Source of the DNA: Scheffersomyces stipitis CBS 6054
Lineage: Eukaryota; Ascomycota; Pichiomycetes; Serinales; Debaryomycetaceae
Length of the DNA stretch: 64,000 nucleotides
NCBI RefSeq assembly: GCF_000209165.1
Contig: NC_009047.1
Coordinates: forward strand, 1-64,000
Direction of reading: 5' to 3'
Shown: piece after piece, positions 30,590 through 42,827 of the stretch
Layout of the letters: every line of letters starts with the position of its first letter
How positions within the stretch are numbered: the stretch's first letter is position 1
Notes under the pieces: generated by a model
Told to the model about the DNA's origin: nothing
Database searches by the model: none
Seen by the model: the letters and a program-made list of their open reading frames with translations, nothing else
Position numbers and translations under genes: made by a program

Positions 30590-32471
30590 GGTCGAGCTGA
30601 TGGGTTGTATGGAAAGGAGATTACAAACACTTGACTTATTCGTATCGTTTTATACTTCTTGATGTATCCAAAAGGCTCCCTCCATTACTGCAAAATTTCC
30701 AAATTGAATTGAATCATATGTTGGGAATTTGCAGCATTCCGAGGAGTTCGCTTGCATTCAAGTTTGTCAGAAATGTCAATGTAAGGCGGTTGATGTCGCC
30801 AAGAAGCAATACTTTCCCAATTCAATACACTTCAAATTTCCGCATTTTCGACTTCTCTTGGGAATTCATAAAGTACATACGGAAGCAGAACTATTCGTGA
30901 ATCAACTGGTCTCCATTACTCATTCACAGTTTAGTGCATTCCTATCAAATACATCAATTCATTACATAAAAACTGTTGCGCTGGTTTCTCTAACGAGATA
31001 GCTTTCACAATGGTATCATCTTGACTGATCTCTGACAGCTGAAGACTAGATCTGAGAGATGTTCCAACTCTTTCATAATACACAGCATTATTCTGTCCAG
31101 CAGACAAACAATAGTCGGCAACATACTCGTCATATGTTCGCGTAGTAACGGCAAACAACGCGTGTGCCTCAACAATGCCATTGTAATCCGATAATTATTG
31201 ATAAAACTTTCGGAATTTTGCAGTTTCTATGAAAATGCAGGAGAATCAAGACATTCCTTTCCCTATCTTAAGAGCATTAGGCGTTCAACTATTAGAAACA
31301 TAATAGTGATGGTAATAGCCCAACCAGCTTCCAAAACGCTTTCGCAACATAAAAATTATAAGTCTTGTGGAATTACTTTGAACTCGATCAAGGTCCCTTT
31401 TTTTATAATTCAGAATCTAATAACAACCCAAACAAGTAATTATCAATGATCTTTTTCTGGACTGATTTGGAACATTAATTCTCTATATTAAGTGAGCTGC
31501 TGTAAGTTGGAATACGGTTCGGCTGGGGGAGCCTTTGCTGGGATTTATTTTTGCGTATCTGCTGGCAGTACCAAATCATCTTGATTCCTGTGTACTCAAG
31601 ATTTTATTGCATTGACACTCGTTTCTGGTCTAAATTCCCCCCTTAAAAATAACTCAACAAGTTTGATGTACGCAACATTTAAAGAATTTCTTAGTCTAGG
31701 ACTTCTTCCAATCGAACATATGCAAGCAGACCCTGAGTTTCAAGGCAGAGTTCGTGGGTTCATATTTCACATGAATGAAACTGAATGTTACAAATCCTGT
31801 GTACCGTAGGGTGTTGAATTTTGCAATAAACACCTTGGAACTAGGCGCTCCTCTTGCATCCAAAAGGGAATGTTCTGCCAGATTGTTACAATGCGCTATG
31901 GATTTAGAGCACCCCGACCTATAGAATCGACCTATAGAATGCGCCAGACACGTTGAACAATTGCCAATAATTATAAATTATCAAAAGCAGGGGTTGCTAT
32001 CTTTTGGGGACAGCAGAACAATGAACATTTTGCATTCCTTTCTACATATTGTATTCTCGAATTTCATATAGAAAATACCTATTGTCTCTATGGTAACGCA
32101 ATTTCAACTACTTCGCATCCAGTATAGTTTCCATACTAAAATGGCATAAATATACATAATGTTGGACAAAAATGCGCAGTTTGCCCGTTGGAAAACATTC
32201 TGTGCATCGAAAATTTATGAACCATAAAATAAAAGTCATAATAGCGCGTGCACATTTCGGACGTCCCCTCCGATACCTTCACTAAAGTTTACGATTGAGT
32301 ATTTACGATTGAGTGGGCTCAATAGACTTAAATTCCGGTGGAATAATTCTACTACTCTTTCTACATTCACTGATGTAAAGTCATATAAAAAAATAAGGAA
32401 TTCATAGATTGTGTAATGAATAAAATACTGCACTATTTAGAGGATCAGTCGCAGTCTTAGATAATTTGAAA
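30590..32471. other. Intergenic region upstream of the second Hyr/Iff gene
   Basis: No gene is supported in 1.9 kb; the longest frames, about 90 codons, overlap the promoter and resemble nothing recognised. The right-hand end is the 3' side of the four-TM gene. Confidence 0.5.
30648..30654 (-). promoter_or_regulatory. Probable TATA box of the second Hyr/Iff gene
   Basis: The minus strand reads TATAAAA about 60 bases before the ATG at 30589, a usual yeast position. Confidence 0.45.
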
Positions 32472-32966
32472 TTAGACACCGAAAGATGCCAACTGCTTTT
32501 GACCCTCATCTGTAAACAAAAGCTTACCGCTGCTGTAGCCAACAAAAGCAATCATTGGGTAACGCCAATGAAACCAAAGAGGATGGTCAGATGCCCCAAA
32601 GAAATGAAAAACAAGATCTAGATTGTAGCAGAGAATATTGCACCCGCCAAGGACAAGAACGCTGATAACCGTCGTTAAGTAAATTGCCTTTGAACCATAG
32701 TATTTGTCAACAATAAAAACATTGACTATACCTCCCATCGCTCCTCCCATTCCTAGCGGGCAAAAAACAAGGGTCCATAAAACTTTGTTAATAATATCAT
32801 CAGTTCCGGACATGATAAAAATAGCGACCAAAAGGAATACCACCTCTGCTATTAACGAATTGACGTAGAAAAGCAAGAAGGGACGGATATAGATAGCACG
32901 CCTCTTTTCATTTTGCAATTTTTCATCGTCGCTTACAATTATATTCTGGTTTGTGGAAGCTGTCAT
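32472..32966 (-). CDS. Small membrane protein with four predicted TM segments, function unknown
   Basis: A 164-residue protein with a charged N-terminus (about 1-26) and four hydrophobic segments: near 30-52, 62-87, 94-118 and a weaker one near 134-150. The second segment carries a Gly-rich PLGMGGAMGGIV patch, which is suited to close helix packing. No signal peptide or catalytic motif is visible. The composition and clean ATG support a real gene, but the family was not recognised. It stands alone, with 1.9 kb of empty DNA on one side and 2.4 kb on the other. Confidence 0.7.
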   Translation of the reverse strand: MTASTNQNIIVSDDEKLQNEKRRAIYIRPFLLFYVNSLIAEVVFLLVAIFIMSGTDDIINKVLWTLVFCPLGMGGAMGGIVNVFIVDKYYGSKAIYLTTVISVLVLGGCNILCYNLDLVFHFFGASDHPLWFHWRYPMIAFVGYSSGKLLFTDEGQKQLASFGV

Positions 32967-35367
32967 TTTTCACTTTTATTGTCAGTTTAAGTTGTGAGCT
33001 TAAAAAAGTAGTTGAGCAAATATAATTACCTGCAACGAACAAGGGATACTTATACTTTTGCTCTCATGGTTAAGGACTAATTGAATACCCGGGGAAAGAG
33101 ACAATATAGCTACCCCTGTTTTTATCTCTAAAAGTTGCTTATGACGTACATTCAAAGTAGCGGTTGTATTTTTCTGTCTTCTTGCATAAAAGTGGGGCTC
33201 CAGAAATTTTGAGTAAGCGATTTTCTATCATATGTCCGGTTGGAAAATTTCTTCTAAGATATATTATCGCTGTGGTTGCCAGTCCATTCAAGGAAGTACA
33301 TGGGTACTGTCACTGATATCTCTTCTCATTCGTTTTGAACTACATTATTCTGGCAATCATGATTGGGCAACCCTGTGAAACTATCATGTGGACTGCGGGG
33401 TTGTACCTTTACATTGAGCCGATCAGTGAGAATTTGCCAAAATGAAATTTTGTATTTCCGACAATTACTCTTGCTTGAGATGAGATTTCGCAAGTAAGTG
33501 TCTCACATAAATAGCTTCGCAACAAACAGTGAATAGAATATTCGCCCAATTGATTTGTGCTGTATTTCCGACATTATATTCTTGGTTGGTACATGATTTC
33601 TTAAAAAATCACAGTATTGAGGCTCATCTCCTTGCATGAAGACAAAAATATTGTCTCCAATTGACGGTACTATTCGTTCGTTTTCTGGGTTCTTTGGCAG
33701 AGGTTAACTATAAGAACTTCGAGCATCCGACTCAATATGGGGGGAATGAGATCGGAAGCAACCAGTACCTTTTAATTCAAGCAATGTACAAAAGTGGAGA
33801 TAGTTGACTTGGCAAGTGATGGTACCATGAATATAGTAGTCTCCACCTGCATGTGTTCTAAAGATCAAAAAGTGTACAAAATTAGTATTGACATTGAAGA
33901 ATCAACTGCGGACGACAAGCTCGGATATTTAATATACGTCTGAACTCGCATGAGAATTTGCGACAGTACGTTAATGTCTTAGTATAGAAGTTTATTCACT
34001 CTTACTTGACGAAAACATCATCAAAAATACGCGAGTGCTCAGAAAGTTCTGATTGAAGACTCTGGCACCAGATATACACGTATAGCCATTTCATCAAAAA
34101 GCAGTGGTATTAACTCGGCTGATCATATATAGAGTTTTAGTATTGTAACCGTAACTTTTGGTTATCATTCAAGAAATGCAGAAATAATGTAAAGGAATGT
34201 TGAGAAGGTAATGTAAGATTAATTTCTACAGTGAGAATCTTTCCGATGAGCTAGAGATAATTTGTGTTAATCATTAATGTCCCACAGAGTATAGCACCAT
34301 GTATATCCAGCTCAATTGCCAGCGTAAGTAGTTCAAGGTACAGTATGGTTGCGCATACATTTTCTTCCTAATTGGGCAATGGAGGATGATGACAACAGGG
34401 GGTGCGGACTTGGTAAAGCCGGCCATCATTGGCCAATGTGCTTGTCAAATAACACAAATAGAAACAAGAAAAAGACTTATTCCTGCCATAGAGTGCAAGG
34501 GCAACAAATTCTCGACATATTCAGGTCGTATTCGTCCAATCATAGTTGGTTCAGTGCAAAGAGCGGAAAACTAGGCTTGCAACCACAAGCTAGCCACTGT
34601 ACATCAGGTGACTACCTTCAATAAGTGCGGTGCAGGAAAACCTGGTCAATCCACACTAGGGGTGCAGAGACTTAATCAATGGAAAACATGGTTTGCTTCC
34701 GAAGTTCGCGTATTAGGTGTGAAACTATCCACTGGAACGACTTAGCGACTGAGTAGAAATGCACCAAACGGAGAGCACAGCACAAAAAAAAAGACAGCAA
34801 CAGTGTAGACATCAAAGGAATGTAGTACTAATAAGCAGTAAAGTCTTGTGATTGCAATTGCAATTGCAATAGCTTCAGCAGAAGTACTAGCAGTACCAGC
34901 AGCAGCAAATGTCAATAGTCGTTGACATTTCGCCGTACCTATGCAGTGTTCCCTAAGTGCACTATCTAGGCAAAACCAGGCGCAACCTATTTCTTGACCT
35001 TTTACGTTGTAATACTGTACATTTTCCCCATAGTAAGTGTTTGCGGCATGGGCCTCGCGCTCGTTGAGTAGCATTTTTTCCTCGTTGGCTCAATCGATAA
35101 ATTCACCAATTTGTTTGTCTACTCTGGTTCTTTTGACCTGTTTTCACCACGTCTTCCCCAAATAGACGCTAATCGGCTCAGGTAATCCATCTGTCAATAT
35201 CGACACTGTGATAGTTGTGCACATAACCCCGTCCATCGTCGGATACTTCGTTGTCAAGAAATCCCCCCAGTTCCTTCACTCACACTTGGTTCAAATCTCA
35301 ATTTCAGTATCGCGAAATTTGACTTGACTTTTCGTGACTTTTTTCCACACAGACAATTGAACTAGTG
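32967..35367. other. Long intergenic region upstream of TUP1
   Basis: 2.4 kb without a supportable gene. A CAATTG-based short repeat lies at about 34851-34870. The last part is pyrimidine-rich and is probably the TUP1 5' leader. Short overlapping frames at 34349-34624 and 34742-35074 were not accepted. Confidence 0.5.
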
Positions 35368-37335
35368 ATGTCCGTGTACGCATCGAACTCGGCCGCCGTG
35401 GCAGCCCAACAGCAGCAGCAGCAGCAGCAACAACAGCAGCAGCAACAGCAACAACAGCAACAGCAGCAGCAACAGGCGGCCGCACAGCAACAACAGGCTG
35501 CCCAGCAGAGACAGCAGCATCAGCAAAGATTGAACGAGTTGTTGGACGCAGTCAAGCAGGAGTTTGACTATGCATTGACAGAAGCATCGTCGTTCAAACA
35601 GGTCAAAGAGGACTATGACATTAAATACAATCAGCAAACTGCTGAGATGCAACAAATAAGACAAACCGTTTACGAGTTGGAAATGGCCCATAGAAAAATT
35701 AAGGAGGCCTACGAGGAAGAGATCTTGCGCTTGAAAACGGAGTTGGAGTCCCGGGACAGACAGGCCCAGATCCAACAACAGCAAGTAGCTGCTCATCAGA
35801 CAGCTGCCCAGCAGCAGAAGCCCAATGGATTGTCGTACTCAGGCTACCAACAGCAGCAACAGCCTCTGCAACCAGCAGCTATTCAAACCCCATCGCAGCA
35901 GGCATTGCCTCCACCTATCAAACAGTCTCCCCCCAAACAGGAAATCAAGCCTGTTTCTCCTCAAGTCGCCAAACCCGAAGTAGAGACTCCAACCACCCAG
36001 TCCAAGCAAGAAGCCACCACTTCTGTTTCAGCTACTGGAATCACCAACGGAGGTACTACTTCTGTTCCCGAGACCTCAACTGCATTGACTGTCATCGACA
36101 AATCGCAGTACATTGTTAACCCCACCCAAAAGGCTCTACACGTCAAGGAGATTCCCCCATTCTTGTCAGACTTGGATGTTTCCAAAGCGAACCCAGACTT
36201 CAAGAAACAGAAGTTAGACTATTATGTCTTGTACAACCCGGCCTTCGCTCGTGATTTGGATGTCGAGTTGATTCACTCGTTGGACCACTCTTCGGTAGTT
36301 TGTTGTGTGCGTTTCTCCAAGGACGGTAAGTTCATTGCTACCGGTTGCAATAAGACTACACAAGTGTTCAACGTCGAAACGGGAGAATTGGTGGCCAAGT
36401 TGATCGACGACAACAACTCATCTGACGCTGCTTCTGGTGCCAATGCCACTAACGGAGAAGGTAAGAACGGCGAATCCAGTGAGTCCACTGATGCTGCTTC
36501 TTCCGCAGCCGTTGCCGCCGCTAATGGTGACTTGTATATCAGATCCGTTTGTTTCTCTCCGGATGGGAAGTTATTGGCAACCGGCGCTGAAGACAAGTTG
36601 ATCAGAATCTGGGACTTGAACACCAAGAGAATTATCAAGATCTTGCGAGGTCACGAACAGGATATATATTCGTTGGACTTCTTCCCTGATGGAGACAGAT
36701 TGGTCTCTGGTTCTGGAGACAGAACGGTGAGAATCTGGGACTTGAGATCGTCACAGTGCTCGTTAACTCTTTCCATTGAAGATGGAGTGACCACGGTCGC
36801 TGTTTCCCCAGATGGCCAATTGATCGCAGCTGGTTCTCTTGACAGAACAGTCAGAGTCTGGGATTCTACTACTGGTTTCCTTGTTGAAAGATTAGATTCC
36901 GGAAACGAAAACGGCAATGGAAATGGCCACGAAGACTCTGTCTACTCTGTTGCTTTCACAATTAACGGCAAGCAAATTGCTTCTGGTTCTTTGGACAGAA
37001 CCGTTAAGTTGTGGAACTTGGAAGGAAAGCAAGACCCACAAGGGAACAACAGCCCAGGTAAGAAGTCCAGCTGCGAAGTGACCTACATTGGACACAAGGA
37101 CTTTGTTTTATCTGTCTGCTCTACGCCAAAAAATGAATACATACTTTCTGGTTCCAAGGACCGTGGTGTTATTTTCTGGGATCAACTTTCTGGTAATCCA
37201 TTGTTGATGCTTCAAGGACACCGAAACTCTGTCATATCGGTTGCCGTTTCCTTGAACTCCCAAGGCACTGAAGGCATTTTTGCTACCGGTAGTGGAGACT
37301 GCAAGGCAAGATTATGGAAATGGACCAGAAAATAA
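35368..37335 (+). CDS. TUP1: General transcriptional corepressor Tup1
   Basis: A 655-residue protein. With Ssn6/Cyc8, Tup1 represses many genes, including those for filamentation and adhesins in related yeasts. The start is the ATG at 35368; the frame extends one GTG further. Residues about 14-46 are polyglutamine with Ala breaks. The N-terminal tetramerisation helix ([18 protein letters not shown] onward) covers about 52-130. A Gln/Pro-rich linker leads to the conserved [20 protein letters not shown] region near 250. Seven WD repeats follow from about 305 to the end, with typical WD dipeptides in blades such as [10 protein letters not shown] and [10 protein letters not shown]. An Asn/Ser-rich insert sits between the first two blades. 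The protein is longer than C. albicans Tup1 (about 512 residues), mainly because of the Gln stretch, linker and insert. Confidence 0.97.
   Translation: MSVYASNSAAVAAQQQQQQQQQQQQQQQQQQQQQQQAAAQQQQAAQQRQQHQQRLNELLDAVKQEFDYALTEASSFKQVKEDYDIKYNQQTAEMQQIRQTVYELEMAHRKIKEAYEEEILRLKTELESRDRQAQIQQQQVAAHQTAAQQQKPNGLSYSGYQQQQQPLQPAAIQTPSQQALPPPIKQSPPKQEIKPVSPQVAKPEVETPTTQSKQEATTSVSATGITNGGTTSVPETSTALTVIDKSQYIVNPTQKALHVKEIPPFLSDLDVSKANPDFKKQKLDYYVLYNPAFARDLDVELIHSLDHSSVVCCVRFSKDGKFIATGCNKTTQVFNVETGELVAKLIDDNNSSDAASGANATNGEGKNGESSESTDAASSAAVAAANGDLYIRSVCFSPDGKLLATGAEDKLIRIWDLNTKRIIKILRGHEQDIYSLDFFPDGDRLVSGSGDRTVRIWDLRSSQCSLTLSIEDGVTTVAVSPDGQLIAAGSLDRTVRVWDSTTGFLVERLDSGNENGNGNGHEDSVYSVAFTINGKQIASGSLDRTVKLWNLEGKQDPQGNNSPGKKSSCEVTYIGHKDFVLSVCSTPKNEYILSGSKDRGVIFWDQLSGNPLLMLQGHRNSVISVAVSLNSQGTEGIFATGSGDCKARLWKWTRK
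35410..35515. repeat. CAG/CAA repeat coding for interrupted polyglutamine in Tup1
   Basis: A mixed CAG/CAA run at the start of TUP1 codes for about 30 Gln with Ala and Arg breaks. The mixing of codons limits slippage, but length polymorphism between strains is still likely. Confidence 0.9.
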
Positions 37336-38299
37336 TTCTAATAGAGAGAGACTGATTAAAATTTTATTTTATCTCAGAGGCATTGTATTTTAGCAGTTTT
37401 GACTATCGAGTACGGTAAAATGACTCCACTGTCATTTCAAACCGAACTGGATTGCAACATTTGAAGACATGAACATGTTCCTGTATTTATGAGACTTTCC
37501 TTCACAATATCTTGATTTGTTTGTTCGTTCTTGATAATATAGTTGTTGATTACCATTATTTTTCTTTTTATCACTTGTTTTTTATTTTTTTATTTATATG
37601 TATGTATTGTAATAGTATACCGATTGTGAAAGCGATGTAGAGATTTTCCAAATTATATACATTAACATTCCTTAGTGTAAGCTAAGTAAAAAGTGTGACG
37701 AACCATAGAGTAGTGTTTCTGATCATAGGTACTATAAATAAAAGCGGATACTTAAAAGACACCATGTATTTATTCCTTCGTTGTGGGTGATTCAAAACAC
37801 ACAAGTTTGAGCTTGATTCACGGTGGTAAACGGAACATGATTAGCCAATACGTTCTCTCACTTACTGGTACAGGATACGGCCACGGTGTTCAGAACCAAG
37901 GAATGATCCGTCAAAACACGGACACCTTGTTTCTTGAAAGTAGCAAAATTATCCAAAGATGTAGTTAACGTTGAGCACTTGATTACTTTCAGACTACTTT
38001 AACTATATAGAGAAGAAACATAAAATTACTACAAATATCTACAACAATAGTTAATATTGCCTATAATAGTTAACCTATACCATATACCCATTCATGTCGA
38101 AATAAATCACTGCATTGAATTAGGGGCCTGCTCTAGACATTTCAGCCGTACCCTTATATTAGTTGCATCACGTGCAAGATCACACCTGACTGTATACGAC
38201 AGAAAAATTATCCACCGACTAGTCTATATTGAAGAACTCTGGAAAGTATTCCAACCAGTATTACACGTCCTTTTCCCAACCAAAAAGTGCACCACTGCA
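37336..38299. other. TUP1-MVD1 intergenic region
   Basis: T-rich sequence after TUP1 (37530-37600) probably holds its polyadenylation region. A CACGTG box at about 38169 lies 130 bases before the MVD1 ATG and may be a site for a bHLH factor. The in-frame extension of MVD1 upstream of 38300 begins at a TTG and is not conserved in the family. Confidence 0.5.
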
Positions 38300-39463
38300 A
38301 TGTCAATCTTCACCGCTTCCTCAACTGCACCCGTCAATATAGCGACCTTGAAGTACTGGGGAAAGCGCGACACTCTCTTGAACTTGCCCACGAACTCATC
38401 GATCTCAGTTACTCTCTCTCAGAATGATTTGAGAACTTTGACCACAGCCGCAGCCAGCGAAGCTTTCGAAAAAGACCAATTATGGTTGAACGGCAAGTTA
38501 GAATCTTTGGACTCCGTCAGAACTCAAGCGTGTCTTGCAGATTTGAGAAGATTGAGAGCTGAAGTCGAGACAAGCGACGCTTCTTTGCCAAAATTGTCTC
38601 AATTCAAGTTACACATCGTTTCCGAGAACAATTTCCCAACAGCTGCTGGATTGGCCTCGTCGGCTGCTGGATTCGCTGCTTTGGTCAGTGCCATTGCCAA
38701 GTTGTACAAGTTACCTCAGAACATGTCAGAGTTGTCCAAAATTGCCAGAAAGGGTTCGGGATCTGCTTGTAGATCATTGTTTGGAGGATTTGTCGCTTGG
38801 GAAATGGGCGAACTAGAAAACGGCGAAGACTCCAAAGCTGTTGAAGTAGCACCTTTGTCGCATTGGCCAACCATGAAGGCTGCAATTTTGGTGGTTAGTG
38901 ATGACAAGAAAGATACTCCTAGTACGTCGGGAATGCAACAGACTGTGGCTACGTCCGATTTGTTCCAACACAGAATTACCGAAGTTGTGCCAAAGCGTTT
39001 TGAAGAAATGAAACGTGCCATCGCGGCTAATGACTTCGAGACGTTTGGCGAATTAACGATGAAGGACTCCAACTCTTTTCACGCTGTTTGTTTGGACTCA
39101 TACCCTCCTATCTTCTACTTGAACGATACTTCAAAGCAGATCATTAAGTTAGTACACAGGTTGAACGAACAAGAAGGTAAGATCATTGCTGCATACACCT
39201 TTGACGCTGGTCCCAATGCTGTCATCTACTACGATGAAGTCAACGAAGCAAAAGTGTTGGGCTTGCTCTACTCCTACTTCGGTGCTGTTGGAGGATGGGA
39301 AAAGCATGAAGAAGTCGCTGCCTATAAGAAGGTAACTATTGATGGCACCAATCCCGACATTTACAAGGGTATTTCTAGAATCATCTTGACCAGTATCGGC
39401 ACTGGTCCTCAGGAGACTGAAGAATCGTTGATCAATGCTGACGGTACTCCAAAAGTAGCATAA
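38300..39463 (+). CDS. ERG19: Mevalonate diphosphate decarboxylase
   Basis: A 387-residue protein close to the usual length of about 396. It converts mevalonate diphosphate to isopentenyl diphosphate with ATP, the last mevalonate step, which supplies sterols and other isoprenoids in the cytosol. The start MSIFTASSTAPVNIATLKYW is the family's N-terminus; longer upstream sequence lacks an ATG. The GHMP-kinase phosphate loop PTAAGLASSAAGFAAL lies near 112-127 and the catalytic Asp falls at residue 302 (TFDAGPNA), the same number as in the S. cerevisiae enzyme. It is convergent with the bZIP gene, 176 bases apart. Also called MVD1. Confidence 0.97.
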   Translation: MSIFTASSTAPVNIATLKYWGKRDTLLNLPTNSSISVTLSQNDLRTLTTAAASEAFEKDQLWLNGKLESLDSVRTQACLADLRRLRAEVETSDASLPKLSQFKLHIVSENNFPTAAGLASSAAGFAALVSAIAKLYKLPQNMSELSKIARKGSGSACRSLFGGFVAWEMGELENGEDSKAVEVAPLSHWPTMKAAILVVSDDKKDTPSTSGMQQTVATSDLFQHRITEVVPKRFEEMKRAIAANDFETFGELTMKDSNSFHAVCLDSYPPIFYLNDTSKQIIKLVHRLNEQEGKIIAAYTFDAGPNAVIYYDEVNEAKVLGLLYSYFGAVGGWEKHEEVAAYKKVTIDGTNPDIYKGISRIILTSIGTGPQETEESLINADGTPKVA

Positions 39464-39639
39464 TGATAGAGTAGATAGCTAATAAATAATATTCGTGTAT
39501 GTCTGTCACTCACAATTGCAGCAGCTTCGTATAGTTCTTCTATTACTGTTACTATTGTACCTACGGCTCCATTTTTCTCGGTCTACGACTCAGTTCCGTA
39601 CTGTAACATTCATTCATTCTATAAAATACAATCTATCAA

Positions 39640-40989
39640 TCATGAGATATCTTTAATGTCGATCTCATCTATATCCTTGTTGATAAACTTCCGTAATACC
39701 GATAATTCCTGGTTTCCGTCGTTGAGGTGTTTGACTATAGTCTTATTGTAGAACTCTACAAGTTTGTTGAGTTTCTTTATCTTTTCCTGGTCACGTTTGT
39801 ATTGGCTCTTCATCTTCGAGATGTTGCCTTGGAGCTCTAGCTGTGCCTGCTTCTTTCTCTCTCTACATTTAGAGGCCGCTATCCTATTTCTTTCCAAAAG
39901 TCTTTCTTTCTTCCAGGCTGCAGTACCGGGAATAGGTCCATTGTTAGGGTTGTAGATAACCTCGTTGTTGTATATGAGCTGGTGGTTGGGAGGAGGCACT
40001 CCGGCTACACCTGTGAGTTCTGGCACAGCGGTGGAGTTTTTGCGAGAGTGGGATTTAGAGAGTGATTTCTGTGGACTTGCAACAGGTGTTTGGGGATTTG
40101 GAGACACGGATATGGATGTCGAAGCTGGAGCAAATGTAATCTGCGGTTGATACTGAGGCGGAACCGCCTGGCTGTTGAAGTTTCCGGGGAATACTTGTTG
40201 CGGCTGTTGTTGTTGTTGATCGGCGATGGCAGCAATCAGCGTATTGGAATTCATACTGCTGAGTTGCGCCTGAGGAGGCGAGCTAATTTGCGAATGTCCT
40301 TGACTGTTGCCGAAGCCAGTGACTCCCAAGTCTGTATCGAAACCAGAGTCGTCCTCAAAGAGAGCTTCGTGGTTGACGATCTGGCCAATCTGCCCATTGG
40401 AGATGGATATTCTTCTTCTACGTGGGACCCCATCGTTTGAATAGAGCGGGAGGAGAAGGGTTGAGTCGAATATGGGTGGGTTGGTAATGGGGTATGACTT
40501 AAAGTCGAACGGGTTGTGGAACGCAAAAAGCGACGATGTGGCATTATTGCTGTTATTGTTATTACTATTCAAATTGGAGTTCGTGTTGTTGTTATTGGTA
40601 TTGTTGTTCATCTGGTGAACGTTTGCGAGAGTAGCCAAGTCATCTGCCAGAAATGGTTTGGAAAAAGTGAGCGAACCATGGTTACCATTCCTGTGGCTTT
40701 GGATTTGATTTTGATTCTGGCTCTGGCTAACGGAGTTCTGTTGGACGGGATCAATACCCAAAGAGTCTATTTGCATACCTACCGAGTTTGTGGAACTCGA
40801 CGTAGACGATGCTGTAGCGTGCTGCAAGGGAGCCGGGACTTCGGCAAGGTCTTGCGATGAGGGATGGCGGAGTTCGTTTAGGAAGTCAGCTGTGTCAGCA
40901 TCAACACGATCACCTCCAGTGGTGGAAGGATCAAGGTTAGCTGCAAGGGGGTTCTCGTAGAGAACGTCGTTGGACGAAATGTAGTTCAT
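39640..40989 (-). CDS. ATF/CREB-type bZIP transcription factor, possibly Cst6/Rca1-like
   Basis: A 449-residue protein. The bZIP domain lies near 355-430: basic region KKERLLERNRIAASKCRERKK followed by a leucine-zipper-like helix (NISKMKSQY...KLNKLVEFYNKTIVKHL). RNRIAASKCR is the ATF/CREB signature, so it should bind CRE-like sites as a dimer. The N-terminal two-thirds is low-complexity, Asn-rich (near 130-150) and Gln-rich. RRRRISIS near 185-192 is a good PKA-type site. The bZIP is at the C-terminus, as in Cst6/Rca1 (CO2 and carbonic anhydrase regulation); Sko1 is a less likely alternative. The assignment within the family is from memory of sequence style, not alignment. Confidence 0.88.
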   Translation of the reverse strand: MNYISSNDVLYENPLAANLDPSTTGGDRVDADTADFLNELRHPSSQDLAEVPAPLQHATASSTSSSTNSVGMQIDSLGIDPVQQNSVSQSQNQNQIQSHRNGNHGSLTFSKPFLADDLATLANVHQMNNNTNNNNTNSNLNSNNNNSNNATSSLFAFHNPFDFKSYPITNPPIFDSTLLLPLYSNDGVPRRRRISISNGQIGQIVNHEALFEDDSGFDTDLGVTGFGNSQGHSQISSPPQAQLSSMNSNTLIAAIADQQQQQPQQVFPGNFNSQAVPPQYQPQITFAPASTSISVSPNPQTPVASPQKSLSKSHSRKNSTAVPELTGVAGVPPPNHQLIYNNEVIYNPNNGPIPGTAAWKKERLLERNRIAASKCRERKKQAQLELQGNISKMKSQYKRDQEKIKKLNKLVEFYNKTIVKHLNDGNQELSVLRKFINKDIDEIDIKDIS

Positions 40990-42090
40990 ATTGTCAACGA
41001 CTATGGTAAATAGTTGGGTTAAGGAGAACTAGCGTTTATAAGCAGTGAAGTTCTAGGGTTGTGCTACTAGTGGCGTATAGGTGGTGGTGTGTGGACGATG
41101 GGTTAGTGGTCTGTAGTATTGACTAATTATTACTTTGGAATTCTTACTCTTTGGTAGTGGTTCAAGTGTCCATCATGAAAAAAATGTGATAACTGATGAT
41201 TAAATTTATCAGTTAACGTCAACCTGCGTGGGGAAGATTTCGCTAGCGGTTCTAGGGGGAATGAGAATGTCCCTCGATGAGAAGCGAAAAATCCTGCTAG
41301 TATGGCTGGAGGAAATAGGTTGGTTATATAGACGTTCAGTAGCAGTAGTGATCTGACACAGAATACGTCTTAGTGTGGCTCGTAATATCAACTTTCTCTT
41401 GGAACAAGAATATCACTAAATTGCTTTCAGCAAAGAATGGCGACGCTAGGGAGAACAAAGGAAAGTTTAGGGACTGGCTTTGGCGAGCAACGACAAAAAG
41501 TATCTTTTTTTCGACTGCACACACTGCAACAAGAAGTTTTTATTGGGTAATTTCGCGAGGGAAATTAGAGTTTTGAGATGAGGACCTGCGTTGCAATGGA
41601 TAATACAGACGCCGATAAATATCTTTCAATCGGGGTGGAATTTATTGGTTGTTGAAATATCGTTTGATATAAGATATATTTCAGTATTAGTTGTTTCATA
41701 GTGATAATCACCAGCGAATCACTTATCTTATATGATCTTTTATGTCTCCCACTGAGCCTCCAAGCGATGCCTTTTGTCCCGTGACGATCGCAGAAAATGG
41801 CATGGTTTGCGAGATATTATCTTGGCACTAGTCACGTTCCATACATGGAAACTACTGCCTCGTCGCGTGAAAAGTGTGGAAAAACCAAATTATAATCTTG
41901 ACCCTTTCTTGGCTACTCGGATTTCTACTCGGATTTCTACTGAGTGTGACAATCGCAATAAGAGCTATATACGACTAATTACGATCGGCGATCGGCAACC
42001 ACTTGCGTCCTGGATTAACTATTTTTGCATTTGAAACATATTTTTCAGCTCTAGCGGCCTGAGAGTGGTGCAGCACATAACGAATGTCGA

Positions 42091-42162
42091 GATCTTCCAG
42101 ATCTTCCAGATCTCCTAACAATCCTGGATCTCCTAGATCTCCTAGATCTTCCAGATCTTCTA
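42091..42162. repeat. 9-bp tandem repeat AGATCTTCC / AGATCTCCT
   Basis: About eight nonamer units with a short interruption (AACAATCCTGG). Its role is unknown. It lies in the long promoter of the Flo11-like gene. Confidence 0.7.
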
Positions 42163-42820
42163 CTTAGTCCGAGAAATACGCTATAATTCACAGTGAGGAC
42201 TAATATCTTTAGTGGATGCATTATAGATCCATGACTTTTCATCAACCTTGTGTTTCTAAACGCGGTGTCTCTCTAGATTCAGCAGTGCCATTTTGAACGC
42301 ACTGAATCACTTGCGCATTGATAATACCCCCAGACAATAAAGCAAGACCAAAGCATCCAATAATGACTGAAATAATTCGACCTCAGGATGACCAGCAGTT
42401 TCGTATCTGCAGAAAATACAAGGTTTTCGGCTCATACTTCCAGGAACAATCAGCGACCAGGTCATAGCCATGACATGCGCACCTTTTATTTTTCTGCAGC
42501 TTCTGCAGCTTCTGCAGCTCGGTAGAATGGCATGCAGATCTGACACAAAGCAGGTCCGTTAACTGCATTGTAGACTCTAGGAAAAAGATGTTAGGGTCAG
42601 TCTGCTACTATTTTGCAGCATGTAGAAGGCCGAGTTGGGAAATGCAGTTAGATTCAAAGCAAGCACAAGCTAACATTTCTGGAGTTACAAGTTTAGTTTT
42701 AGACCGCCCGCCTGCCTTCTTGTGATTCAGCGTGAGCAATTCTTACCACGTCGTCATGTCGACAATGCAACAATTCCTTTGGAAAAGATGTGATGCTAAT
42801 GCAAATAGCAAACTAAAAAG

Positions 42821-42827
42821 TATAAAA
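42821..42827 (+). promoter_or_regulatory. TATA box of the Flo11-like gene
   Basis: TATAAAA 80 bases before the ATG at 42907, followed by an A-rich leader without another ATG. Confidence 0.6.

Noticed and set aside
30720..30760. TGTTGGGAATT as an LTR start
   Set aside because: No matching end, no target duplication and no second copy.
35286..35298. GGTTCAAATC as a tRNA B-box
   Set aside because: No matching A-box or acceptor stem around it.
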